A stretch of DNA of 5,038 nucleotides from Candidatus Woesearchaeota archaeon. GTDB lineage: Archaea; Nanobdellota; Nanobdellia; UBA10117; WJKY01. A program made the position numbers and the translations under genes. Below the pieces are notes generated by a model. It had not been told where the DNA came from. It saw only the letters and a program-made list of their open reading frames with translations, and did no database searches. The DNA is taken from assembly GCA_014728835.1 (NCBI GenBank), contig WJKY01000083.1, forward strand, positions 1 to 5,038, read 5' to 3'. Below, piece after piece: positions 1 to 5,038 of this stretch (position 1 is the first letter of the stretch; the number at the start of each line of letters is the position of its first letter).

Positions 1-2
1 AT

Positions 3-308
3 TATAAGCTATATAGTCTTATTGGCATTATTGCATTATCTTTTTTTAATTTTTTGTTCACGCTGCGCACAACCAATGAAATTACGATTTTGATCGAATC
101 TTCACCCTCCAAAATTGAGGAGCTGGAAAAAGTTCCTGCTACAGAATATTTGGCTCACAAAATCAATCAAGCTTTTCTGCATCATACAGTGGGTATGCGC
201 TGCTTGTATTACTCCATCCCATTGTTTTTCTGGTTTTTTGATACAATTGTTTTTGTGATGGTCACAGTGATATTAACAGTGGGAATTGCAAAATTTCTTG
301 ATTTTTAG
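3..308 (+). CDS. DUF599-family membrane protein, 3' end only
   Basis: The frame is open from the left edge to the TAG stop at 306-308, so this is the last 101 codons of a longer gene. A TTG at 54-56 could be read as a start, but it falls inside a hydrophobic segment that continues to the edge, so I treat the gene as 5'-truncated. Two membrane segments are visible: bases about 12-65 (SLIGIIALSFFNFLF) and about 207-302 (from YYSIPLFFWFF to the end). Between them is a polar loop of about 45 residues with an Asn/Ala-rich helix. The pattern of a hydrophobic helix followed by an Arg-x-x-Asn element, then G-x-R-x-x-Y-Y, PL-x-x-W-F and a terminal Leu-Asp-Phe is what I remember of the DUF599 C-terminal half. 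The molecular function of that family is not known to me. The stop is 34 bases before nurA, with a T-run between. Family assignment is from memory of the pattern; that it is an integral membrane protein is well supported. Confidence 0.66.
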   Translation, partial: YKLYSLIGIIALSFFNFLFTLRTTNEITILIESSPSKIEELEKVPATEYLAHKINQAFLHHTVGMRCLYYSIPLFFWFFDTIVFVMVTVILTVGIAKFLDF

Positions 309-314
309 ACAACC

Positions 315-320
315 TTTTTT
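315..320 (+). terminator. T-run after the DUF599 gene, possible archaeal terminator
   Basis: Six consecutive T residues begin six bases after the TAG stop, and another five T occur at 302-306 across the stop. Archaeal RNA polymerase can terminate at U-rich tracts without a hairpin, and no hairpin is visible here. The run is short and overlaps a TATA-like element, so the assignment is tentative. Confidence 0.3.
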
Positions 321-323
321 ATG
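315..323 (+). promoter_or_regulatory. Possible TATA box for a leaderless nurA transcript
   Basis: TTTTTTATG lies with its centre about 25 bases before the nurA ATG at 343, which is the usual distance from an archaeal TATA box to the transcription start. That would put the mRNA start at or next to the start codon. In agreement, there is no Shine-Dalgarno-like sequence before 343. The flanking GACAACC is a poor BRE, and read-through from the upstream gene only 34 bases away is an equally good explanation for expression. Confidence 0.3.
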
Positions 324-342
324 CACAAGTTAAACATGTATC

Positions 343-1167
343 ATGTTTGAAAATGTTGTTGTGGAATTGAAAGAAACCCATTCCACTGTCCAAAAATATT
401 CTGTCACACAGATTAAGACAGACACTCCCGGAAGTATGGCTGCAGTGGATGGAGGAGCAGCAATTTTATGGAGCAATGGTATTCAGTCCATTGGTGTGGT
501 AACTGCAGGATATATAATTTATAATGAGAATCACAATATAACACACCATAAAATTTGGTCTCAAGAAGTATTATTACATACTGAAGAAATTGACATATTT
601 CGGATTAAAGCAGAATTACGAGCAGTTACAGAAGCTGCTGAATTTTGCGATTGTGTGCTTTTTGATGGGGCGCTCCAGGATATTCCAGAAACAAAATTTA
701 AAGACATCATAACTGGACTTGAAAATGTTACTGTTATGGGAGTAACAAAAAAAACTACATTGGATACATTACACCCTGGAGTACCAGATACCACATCGTT
801 GGACAATCCAGGGATATGGTATTATAGAATTTCTCCTCCTGCAATCAAAACCCCATTTCGCCCTCTGGGAGATGTATTCATTGCCCGGTTTCATGAACAT
901 GGTCCCTCTTTTCGTGTTGATATCAGGGGAGACCATCTGTTTGGGCGGTTGGCATATTTTTCTAAATATTTATTTTGTTTAGGGTATCCTTATCCTTTAA
1001 TGGAAATTCATCGGGCTACAACACTGAGAGACAAAAAAGAGTATTATCAGGCAGAATTACAAAAAACAATGGTTGCCAATGGTCTAGAAACAGAATACTT
1101 CTCCGGTGTATACCATTTAGAAAAAGAACGTGAGGAATTCCACCAGGTTTTGGATGGATTGATCTAA
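343..1167 (+). CDS. nurA: NurA-domain nuclease (DNA double-strand break repair)
   Basis: NurA is an archaeal Mn-dependent 5'-3' exonuclease and single-strand endonuclease. With the HerA helicase and Mre11-Rad50 it resects double-strand breaks in the cytoplasm. The protein is 274 aa. Features in order match the family: motif I AVDGG with Asp36; an R-x-x-x-E-like helix (Arg87, Glu91); a strand ending in LFDGAL with Asp108; a V-x-GVTKK element with Lys136/137; an FIARFHEHG strand (about 179-187) with a following FRVDI; and the C-terminal YPYPLMEIHRAT segment (215-226, His223), equivalent to the usual P-x-PL-x-x-AH motif. The candidate metal ligands are therefore all present. ATG 343 is the only good start: the frame is closed upstream by TAA at 331 and the overlapping ATG at 336 stops at once. 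Motif I sits closer to the N-terminus than in the longer Sulfolobus enzyme, so this is a compact version. No SD sequence is seen. herA is not adjacent within the window. Confidence 0.86.
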   Translation: MFENVVVELKETHSTVQKYSVTQIKTDTPGSMAAVDGGAAILWSNGIQSIGVVTAGYIIYNENHNITHHKIWSQEVLLHTEEIDIFRIKAELRAVTEAAEFCDCVLFDGALQDIPETKFKDIITGLENVTVMGVTKKTTLDTLHPGVPDTTSLDNPGIWYYRISPPAIKTPFRPLGDVFIARFHEHGPSFRVDIRGDHLFGRLAYFSKYLFCLGYPYPLMEIHRATTLRDKKEYYQAELQKTMVANGLETEYFSGVYHLEKEREEFHQVLDGLI

Positions 1168-1182
1168 ACTGAAAATAAATCG

Positions 1183-1201
1183 ATATTATATTCCATAATA
1201 T
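1183..1201 (+). other. Small AT-only inverted repeat after nurA
   Basis: ATATTAT and ATAATAT form a perfect 7-bp inverted repeat around a 5-base loop (ATTCC), starting 16 bases after the nurA stop. The stem is entirely A-T and no T-run follows, so it would be a weak terminator at best. It could equally be a protein-binding dyad or chance in an AT-rich spacer. TTCCA at 1191-1195 can alternatively pair with TGGAA at 1211-1215. Confidence 0.3.
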
Positions 1202-1252
1202 TCATGTTCCTGGAATTATATGGCTTTTGCATGTCTATTACAGTTAGAACCC

Positions 1253-1265
1253 AAAAGTTTAAATG
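1253..1265 (+). promoter_or_regulatory. Archaeal BRE/TATA promoter of the protease gene
   Basis: AAAAG (BRE-like) is followed directly by TTTAAATG (TATA-like), a close fit to the archaeal purine/A-rich BRE plus T-T-T-A-W-A pattern. The predicted transcription start is about 25 bases on, near 1287, giving a 5' leader of about 35 bases that contains the Shine-Dalgarno sequence. It lies about 90 bases after the nurA stop and makes the protease gene an independent transcription unit. Inferred from sequence and spacing only. Confidence 0.6.
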
Positions 1266-1307
1266 CTTAACTCGGGAGGATAATATACTTCCATCCTAGT
1301 AATGTAT

Positions 1308-1313
1308 AGGAGG
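1308..1313 (+). promoter_or_regulatory. Strong Shine-Dalgarno site for the protease gene
   Basis: AGGAGG is a full match to the anti-SD of 16S rRNA and lies 8 bases before ATG 1322, an optimal spacing. It fixes the start codon of the protease, and the start is confirmed by the signal peptide that begins there. The nurA gene lacks any such site, so the two genes probably use different modes of translation initiation. Confidence 0.85.
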
Positions 1314-1321
1314 AAATTGAT

Positions 1322-1405
1322 ATGGCAAAAACAACAAGACTCATAATGGCTGTTGCGCTTGTAGTGGTACTGATAGGTTCAGGAATAAATTACAATGCAA
1401 AAGCT
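1322..1405 (+). other. Signal peptide of the S8 protease
   Basis: Residues 1-28: a basic start (MAKTTR), a hydrophobic stretch LIMAVALVVVLIGSGI, then a polar region ending in Ala-Lys-Ala before Asn-Gly, which fits the A-x-A rule of signal peptidase I. There is no Cys after the site, so it is not a bacterial-type lipoprotein, and no twin Arg, so Sec rather than Tat export is expected. Confidence 0.85.
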
Positions 1406-4400
1406 AACGGCCCACGACCTGTTCAATTGAAATTTGATACCAACAAGATAATGCTTCGTTCTGGTACTATTGATGTGCGTTTTGCAGATAATTTGAAAGG
1501 TGCACAGAGATTGCCAGAAGATGGCGGTTATTACATGGTGCATTTTGCAGATGCTTCAGATAAGAGTACTGCAGACACGTTAATACAAACAGTTTCTCAG
1601 GGAAATATTTTGATCCATCTTACCCACGGTACATATTTATGTCGGCTTTTTGAATCCCATATGGGGTCTATAAACTCCATAAAAGGCATCGACTGGGTAG
1701 GAGAGTGGAAACCAGTTTACAAAATCAGTCCCGATGTGTATGAAGATACAAAGAATACATCCACTTCCACCGCTATACCCTATGATGGTGAAGGTGTTCC
1801 CAAGTTCAAGGAGATGCCTCAACCAGAAGATGAGTATATTGTGACCTTGTTTCCTGGAGAAAATGTTTCTGAGTACATAGATGCTATTGAAAATATGGGA
1901 GGAATTGTGCGAAACCGTACTTTTGATCGGATGTTTGTTCACATTGATGAAAATGATCTCTCAGATATTGCTGCTTTAGACGGTGTTTACTTTATAGAAA
2001 GACGATATTTACTGCTGCCAGTGAATGATAATGCTACCTGGATTGTACAGACCAACCAATCTGGAAACAGAAAAGTGTTTACCAATGGAATTACTGGTGC
2101 TGGAGAAAATATTACAGTTTCAGATACGGGAATTGACATGGATCATTTAATGTTCTGGGACTCAACCACTGGGTTACCAGACCATACTTACAATGCTGGC
2201 CGGAGAAAGGTACTGGCATACTACAACTGGTACCAGACAGGCAGCTATGTGTATGATCCTGGTGGATTTAGTTATTACAATCCTGGAGATGGATACTTCC
2301 CCAAAGCGGGAGACCCCATGTACAATGTGTACGATTGGGACATTGAAAATCCCATAGGCCAAAACTATGCTGCTGGCCACGGTTCTCACACCAGTGGAAC
2401 TGCAGCTGGTGAGTGGGAGCTGGGAACACAATTACCCACCTGGGGACCATTTGGAATTACACCCACTGCAGGGTATGATTTCTATGAAGGTAATGCATAT
2501 GGCGCCAAACTGGTGTTCCAGGATCTGGGACGACAGGACTCTCCATATGTGTATGCACCTCCTGATTTGAATGATCCAACTCCTGCCGGGACTCTCAATG
2601 GTGTAGCATTTCCGGGAACTGTTGGACTGTTCACCCAGGCCATGGTTAATGGTCAGTCATATATTCACTCCAATTCGTGGGGTGGCGGTGCATACGGGTA
2701 TTATAGTTCCTATTCGCAGGATATTGATGAGATGATGTGGCAAAACCAGGACTTTTTGGTGATCTTTTCTAATGGAAATGATGGACCTGGTACCACCACA
2801 ATTACACCGCCTGCGACTGCTAAGGACTGCTTGAGTATTGGCGCTGCTGAAACCACCAACGATGGATATGGACATAACTCTGATAATGTCGCTATATTCT
2901 CTAGTTGGGGGCCAACTGGAGGATGGGGACGTGTAAAACCTGATGTATGTGCTCCCGGATATTATATTTTCTCAGGATACACCAATAATGTCACTGACGG
3001 TACTATATTGCACGACGACCTGCAGGGAGTTGCAGGGACCAGTATGGCTGCTCCTGGAGTAGCAGGATGCTGTGCTTTGGTTCGAGAATACTTTAGGACT
3101 GGAAACTACAACCCAGTTGGTGCATCCACAGGATTTCAGGGTGCAGGGGGATTTCCGCCCACTGCTGCTATGATGAAATCTGTCATTGTACAGAGTGCTC
3201 AACCCATGACCGGAACCAATACAGGAGGGACCATACCTGGCGATGGCCAGGGATGGGGACGTGTATTGCTGGACAATGCACTGTATTTTTCGGGAGATAC
3301 TCGCAATTTACTGGTAGATGATAATCGAACTGGATTAGATGGTGCAGCAATTGTACAGCCCTTTTTCAAGGCATATACTGTCACTGTAGCGACTGGGCAA
3401 CCATTAGATGTCACCCTGGCATATTCCGATCCCCCCGGAACTGCAGGATCTTCATTCCAGATGGTTAACTACATGTATGTTGAAGTAGACCATCCCAATG
3501 GTGTAGATTATTACTTAAGTGGGGCTGGAAACTTCTCCAATGGAGAATCAATTCCAAACCCTGGGTTTATCTATCCAGATACTGTTCAAAAAGTGCGCAT
3601 TAACAATCCAGATCCCGGTACATACACCATCTTTGTGGTAGCTTTCCAGACAGATCAGGTTACTCCTGGTTGGAATGTGCAGCCCTTTGCACTGAGCGTA
3701 TGTGGAAACTTATTACAATCTCAGGGATATGTACAATTTAATGAAGATTTCTATCAGACGTCAGATACACTGAATATTACATTATCAGATGCAGACCTAG
3801 CAGGTAATGGAACTGCAACTGTTACGGTAACCAGTGCCAACACATCAGATTCTGAAGATTTCACCGTAACTGAGACCAGTACTCCAGGAATTTTCACCGG
3901 GACACATCCCTGTGATCCTGTTGCAGGAACTGGTATCAATGATGGTACCTTATATGTTTCAGAACCTGACACATTAACAGTGTCCTATACAGATGCAAGT
4001 CCTGCAGGAACCAGAACAGATACAGCACTAGTTGATCAGAGCCCCCCTGAAAACAGTGACCCCACAGTCAATGCGTGCAATGGAGCCAGTGCTCAAATCA
4101 GCTGGACCACCAATGAACCTACTACAGCAGAACTTCACTACGGATCAACCACTGGATACGGAAATACTATGACTGATGCTGTATTACAGAGTACTCATTC
4201 CTTTGAGTTCGATGGATTACAGCAGGACAGTACCTACTACTTTGAAATCTGTTCTACAGACCAGGCCGGTAATACTACCTGTTCAGGGCCGTATTCGTTC
4301 ACCACACCCGACATATATGTACCAGCGCAGTATCATACCGGGTACATGTCCAGCGCAATTGGTGTTATACTGGACGATGACGATATGTGGACAGGACACG

Positions 4401-5038
4401 ATCCCACCTATGGATTGAGACATGGAGTATTCCAGTTTGATTTAAGTGGACTGCCAGCAGGTGCAAAGATTTCCTCAGCCCAAATTAAAATTTTCAAACA
4501 GGCAGACTTTTTGGACGCAGGACAGCCAGATACCTGGAGCTGTAACCTGATTGATTTTTCAGAAGATTTGTTTGCCAGTGGAACATATAGCACTATCCAC
4601 AATGCATCTATTGTTGACACAGTGTCTTCATGGACCACTGCTGAATTACTAGCAGATGCTCCTGGTACAGTATATACATTGTCGCCCAGTACTAGTGCTC
4701 TTAACGAAATGCTTGGTAAAGGTGGATTATTAACCTTTAGGTTAGATGGTGCCACTTCAGGAGACAGTTTGATGAGCTGGGATACAGGATATCGACAAGA
4801 TGCAGGTAGCCTCAGTGTGTGTTACAAACCACAGTTGATTATTTCGTACACTTTGACAGCGGGAACACCCACAAATCGTGTACCTTCATTGTGTCCTCTT
4901 GCCAAATACAATATAACCCGAGCACAGGATTTGAAAGAGAAAAGCAATGATCTTCTTTCAGATGCATTGGGACAGGGATTGGACACCAGTGAAATAGAAG
5001 AACTGCTCGTTAAAGCAGACCAATATCTGGAGACAGCA
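1322..5038 (+). CDS. Secreted KP-43-type subtilisin-like serine protease (S8), 3' end missing
   Basis: The frame is open for 1239 codons without a stop and continues past the right edge. The product is predicted to be an exported endopeptidase that cleaves proteins outside the cell. Order: Sec signal peptide 1-28 (basic start, hydrophobic 7-22, AKA cleavage site); two prodomain-like units at about 70-138 and 172-236; catalytic core about 249-657; jelly-roll about 665-796; Ig-like about 800-905; FnIII-like about 910-996; DNRLRE-like about 997-1177; charged helical tail from about 1196. Catalytic residues are Asp268 (SDTGID), His353 (GHGSHTSG), oxyanion Asn486 (SNGNDGPG) and Ser574 (GTSMAAPG). 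NSWGG, FSSWGPT, KPDVCAPG and GQGWGRV, plus a barrel opening with the pattern Y-x-V-x-V-x-x-GQPL, are hallmarks of the KP-43 branch (KP-43 itself is a bacterial enzyme). All active-site residues are intact, so an active enzyme is expected. Length is far above that of KP-43. How it is attached to the cell cannot be seen, since the C-terminus is missing. Confidence 0.93.
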   Translation, partial: MAKTTRLIMAVALVVVLIGSGINYNAKANGPRPVQLKFDTNKIMLRSGTIDVRFADNLKGAQRLPEDGGYYMVHFADASDKSTADTLIQTVSQGNILIHLTHGTYLCRLFESHMGSINSIKGIDWVGEWKPVYKISPDVYEDTKNTSTSTAIPYDGEGVPKFKEMPQPEDEYIVTLFPGENVSEYIDAIENMGGIVRNRTFDRMFVHIDENDLSDIAALDGVYFIERRYLLLPVNDNATWIVQTNQSGNRKVFTNGITGAGENITVSDTGIDMDHLMFWDSTTGLPDHTYNAGRRKVLAYYNWYQTGSYVYDPGGFSYYNPGDGYFPKAGDPMYNVYDWDIENPIGQNYAAGHGSHTSGTAAGEWELGTQLPTWGPFGITPTAGYDFYEGNAYGAKLVFQDLGRQDSPYVYAPPDLNDPTPAGTLNGVAFPGTVGLFTQAMVNGQSYIHSNSWGGGAYGYYSSYSQDIDEMMWQNQDFLVIFSNGNDGPGTTTITPPATAKDCLSIGAAETTNDGYGHNSDNVAIFSSWGPTGGWGRVKPDVCAPGYYIFSGYTNNVTDGTILHDDLQGVAGTSMAAPGVAGCCALVREYFRTGNYNPVGASTGFQGAGGFPPTAAMMKSVIVQSAQPMTGTNTGGTIPGDGQGWGRVLLDNALYFSGDTRNLLVDDNRTGLDGAAIVQPFFKAYTVTVATGQPLDVTLAYSDPPGTAGSSFQMVNYMYVEVDHPNGVDYYLSGAGNFSNGESIPNPGFIYPDTVQKVRINNPDPGTYTIFVVAFQTDQVTPGWNVQPFALSVCGNLLQSQGYVQFNEDFYQTSDTLNITLSDADLAGNGTATVTVTSANTSDSEDFTVTETSTPGIFTGTHPCDPVAGTGINDGTLYVSEPDTLTVSYTDASPAGTRTDTALVDQSPPENSDPTVNACNGASAQISWTTNEPTTAELHYGSTTGYGNTMTDAVLQSTHSFEFDGLQQDSTYYFEICSTDQAGNTTCSGPYSFTTPDIYVPAQYHTGYMSSAIGVILDDDDMWTGHDPTYGLRHGVFQFDLSGLPAGAKISSAQIKIFKQADFLDAGQPDTWSCNLIDFSEDLFASGTYSTIHNASIVDTVSSWTTAELLADAPGTVYTLSPSTSALNEMLGKGGLLTFRLDGATSGDSLMSWDTGYRQDAGSLSVCYKPQLIISYTLTAGTPTNRVPSLCPLAKYNITRAQDLKEKSNDLLSDALGQGLDTSEIEELLVKADQYLETA
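1529..2029 (+). repeat. Two tandem divergent prodomain-like units in the protease
   Basis: Unit 1 (residues about 70-138, bases 1529-1735) and unit 2 (about 172-236, bases 1835-2029) share one plan: a strand Y-x-V-x-F/L-F, a helix, a strand around G-x-I-x-x, a strand with V/C-x-x, then a helix with S/D-I and I/A-x-x-I-x-G-V/I followed by a strand leading to P-D or N-D. Examples are SIKGIDWVGEW against DIAALDGVYFIERR. The pattern resembles the ferredoxin-like fold of subtilase propeptides (inhibitor I9 type). They are separated by a Thr/Ser/Pro-rich linker at 139-170. Nucleotide identity is low, so this is an old duplication. Role inferred: intramolecular chaperone and inhibitor removed on maturation. 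Confidence 0.6.
2066..3292 (+). other. Catalytic S8 domain (KP-43 subfamily)
   Basis: This segment covers residues about 249-657. The core opens with NGITGAGENITVSDTGID, typical of the first strand with the catalytic Asp268, and ends at GQGWGRVLLDNAL. The spacing from Asp268 to His353 is 85 residues and from His353 to Ser574 is 221, both longer than I recall for KP-43 (about 38 and 187). Extra loops lie at about 305-340 and about 365-385, and possibly around 405-420. Cys occurs in KPDVCAPG and just after the nucleophile at 583-584. Confidence 0.88.
3314..3709 (+). other. KP-43-like C-terminal jelly-roll domain
   Basis: Residues about 665-796 run from DDNRTGL to ALSVCGN. The order A-Y-T-V-x-V-x-x-GQPL, then V-T-L-A-Y-S-D-P-P, MVNYMYVEVDHPNG, V-Q-K-V-R-I-N-N-P and PGTYTIFVVAF follows the KP-43 C-terminal beta-barrel, which packs on the catalytic core and stabilises it. 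The MVNYMYVEV strand matches the usual L-V-N-D-L-D-L-x-V element with the Asp residues replaced. Confidence 0.75.
3719..4036 (+). other. Ig-like beta-sandwich module
   Basis: Residues about 800-905. It begins with GYVQFNEDFYQTSDTLNITL and includes SDADLAGNG, ATVTVTSANTSDSEDF, PGIFTGTHP and LTVSYTDAS. This pattern, with D-x-D-L after the second strand and F-T-G near the middle, recurs behind subtilase barrels in large secreted proteins. It probably acts as a spacer or adhesion module. Specific family not recognised. Confidence 0.5.
4049..4309 (+). other. Fibronectin type III-like module
   Basis: Residues about 910-996. AQISWTTNEPTTAELHYG, then HSFEFDGLQQDSTYYFEI and YSFTTP give the classic FnIII strand pattern of I-x-W-x-T, Y-x-F and F-T-T-P, like the N-terminal module of purple acid phosphatases. 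Cys at 919 region, in EICST and in TTCSG may form disulfides outside the cell. Confidence 0.7.
4310..4852 (+). other. DNRLRE-like beta-sandwich module
   Basis: Residues about 997-1177. HGVFQFDLSGLPAGAKISSA followed by QIKIF matches the L-L-x-F-D-L-S-x-L-P-x-G-A-x-I-x-S-A-x-L pattern of DNRLRE domains, found in extracellular multi-domain proteins, and the unit closes with PQLIISY. A run of four Asp (DDDDMW) near its start may bind calcium; that is inference. Confidence 0.6.
4907..5038 (+). other. Start of a charged helical tail, cut by the window edge
   Basis: Residues about 1196-1239 switch from beta-rich modules to an Ala/Leu/Glu/Lys-rich helical pattern (AQDLKEKSNDLLSDAL, then TSEIEELLVKADQYLETA) split by a GQGLD turn. 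This looks like a helical hairpin of the type that precedes the anchor in archaeal surface proteins. No transmembrane or sorting signal is reached before the edge. Confidence 0.55.

Noticed and set aside
54..308. A complete 84-aa small membrane protein starting at TTG 54
   Set aside because: The frame is open to the left edge and the hydrophobic segment continues upstream of the TTG, with no ribosome binding site, so it is better read as the 3' end of a longer DUF599-type gene.
561..806. Antisense frame of 81 codons within nurA
   Set aside because: It overlaps the conserved NurA core motifs on the opposite strand and its translation (Ser/Val-rich, no motif) looks like a shadow.
1277..1311. 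Possible RNA switch: ATCCT at 1293-1297 can pair with AGGAT at 1277-1281, and its TCCT with AGGA of the SD at 1308-1311
   Set aside because: The predicted transcription start is near 1287, so the first arm would not be in the mRNA, and the pairing with the SD is only four bases. Too weak to report as a regulator.
1168..1321. Searched the nurA-protease spacer for tRNA, small RNA or direct repeats
   Set aside because: No cloverleaf, GC-rich island (the usual sign of structured RNA in an AT-rich genome) or repeat unit is visible; only the hairpin, promoter and SD listed above.
1302..1346. A 14-codon frame (MYRRKLIWQKQQDS) overlapping the start of the protease gene, possibly a leader peptide
   Set aside because: Its ATG lies before the strong SD, which is inside this frame, and the only upstream SD-like sequence (GGGAGGA at 1274-1280) is about 21 bases away and probably upstream of the transcription start.
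2174..4755. Several open frames of about 60-115 codons, mostly on the - strand, inside the protease region
   Set aside because: They lie within a 1239-codon + strand frame whose protein shows consistent family motifs throughout. None of the shadow frames has recognisable motifs or a convincing ribosome binding site.

Overview
The window looks like chromosomal DNA of a mesophilic-looking, fairly AT-rich archaeon, probably a member of the Euryarchaeota in the broad sense. The evidence is a NurA-family nuclease gene (a mainly archaeal repair enzyme), a DUF599-type membrane protein, a BRE/TATA-like promoter with no bacterial -35/-10 pair, and a large exported subtilase with a domain layout typical of archaeal surface proteases. 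The lineage cannot be fixed further from the sequence alone. All three genes are on the + strand.

Layout: (1) Bases 3-308 are the 3' end of a membrane-protein gene whose start lies before the window; its two membrane segments and conserved C-terminal pattern match DUF599. (2) Bases 343-1167 encode a complete but short (274 aa) NurA-domain nuclease. Only 34 bases separate it from the gene before; they hold a T-run and a TATA-like element placed so that the nurA mRNA could be leaderless. (3) Bases 1168-1321 are intergenic, with a weak AT-only hairpin, a good archaeal promoter and a strong Shine-Dalgarno sequence. (4) Bases 1322-5038 are an uninterrupted reading frame of 1239 codons that runs off the right edge. 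It encodes a secreted KP-43-type serine protease of family S8: signal peptide, two tandem prodomain-like units, a catalytic core with complete Asp/His/Asn/Ser machinery, a jelly-roll domain, an Ig-like domain, a fibronectin type III-like domain, a DNRLRE-like domain and the start of a charged helical tail.

The genes do not form an obvious pathway. The nuclease is intracellular DNA repair, the protease is extracellular with its own promoter, and the DUF599 protein is of unknown function. nurA's usual partners (herA, mre11, rad50) are not in the window. The most noteworthy material is in the protease: the doubled prodomain, a tyrosine-rich insertion between catalytic Asp and His, cysteines close to the active site, dense N-glycosylation sequons and the long string of C-terminal modules. 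I found no CRISPR array, RNA gene, transposon, or clear new defence or mobile system.
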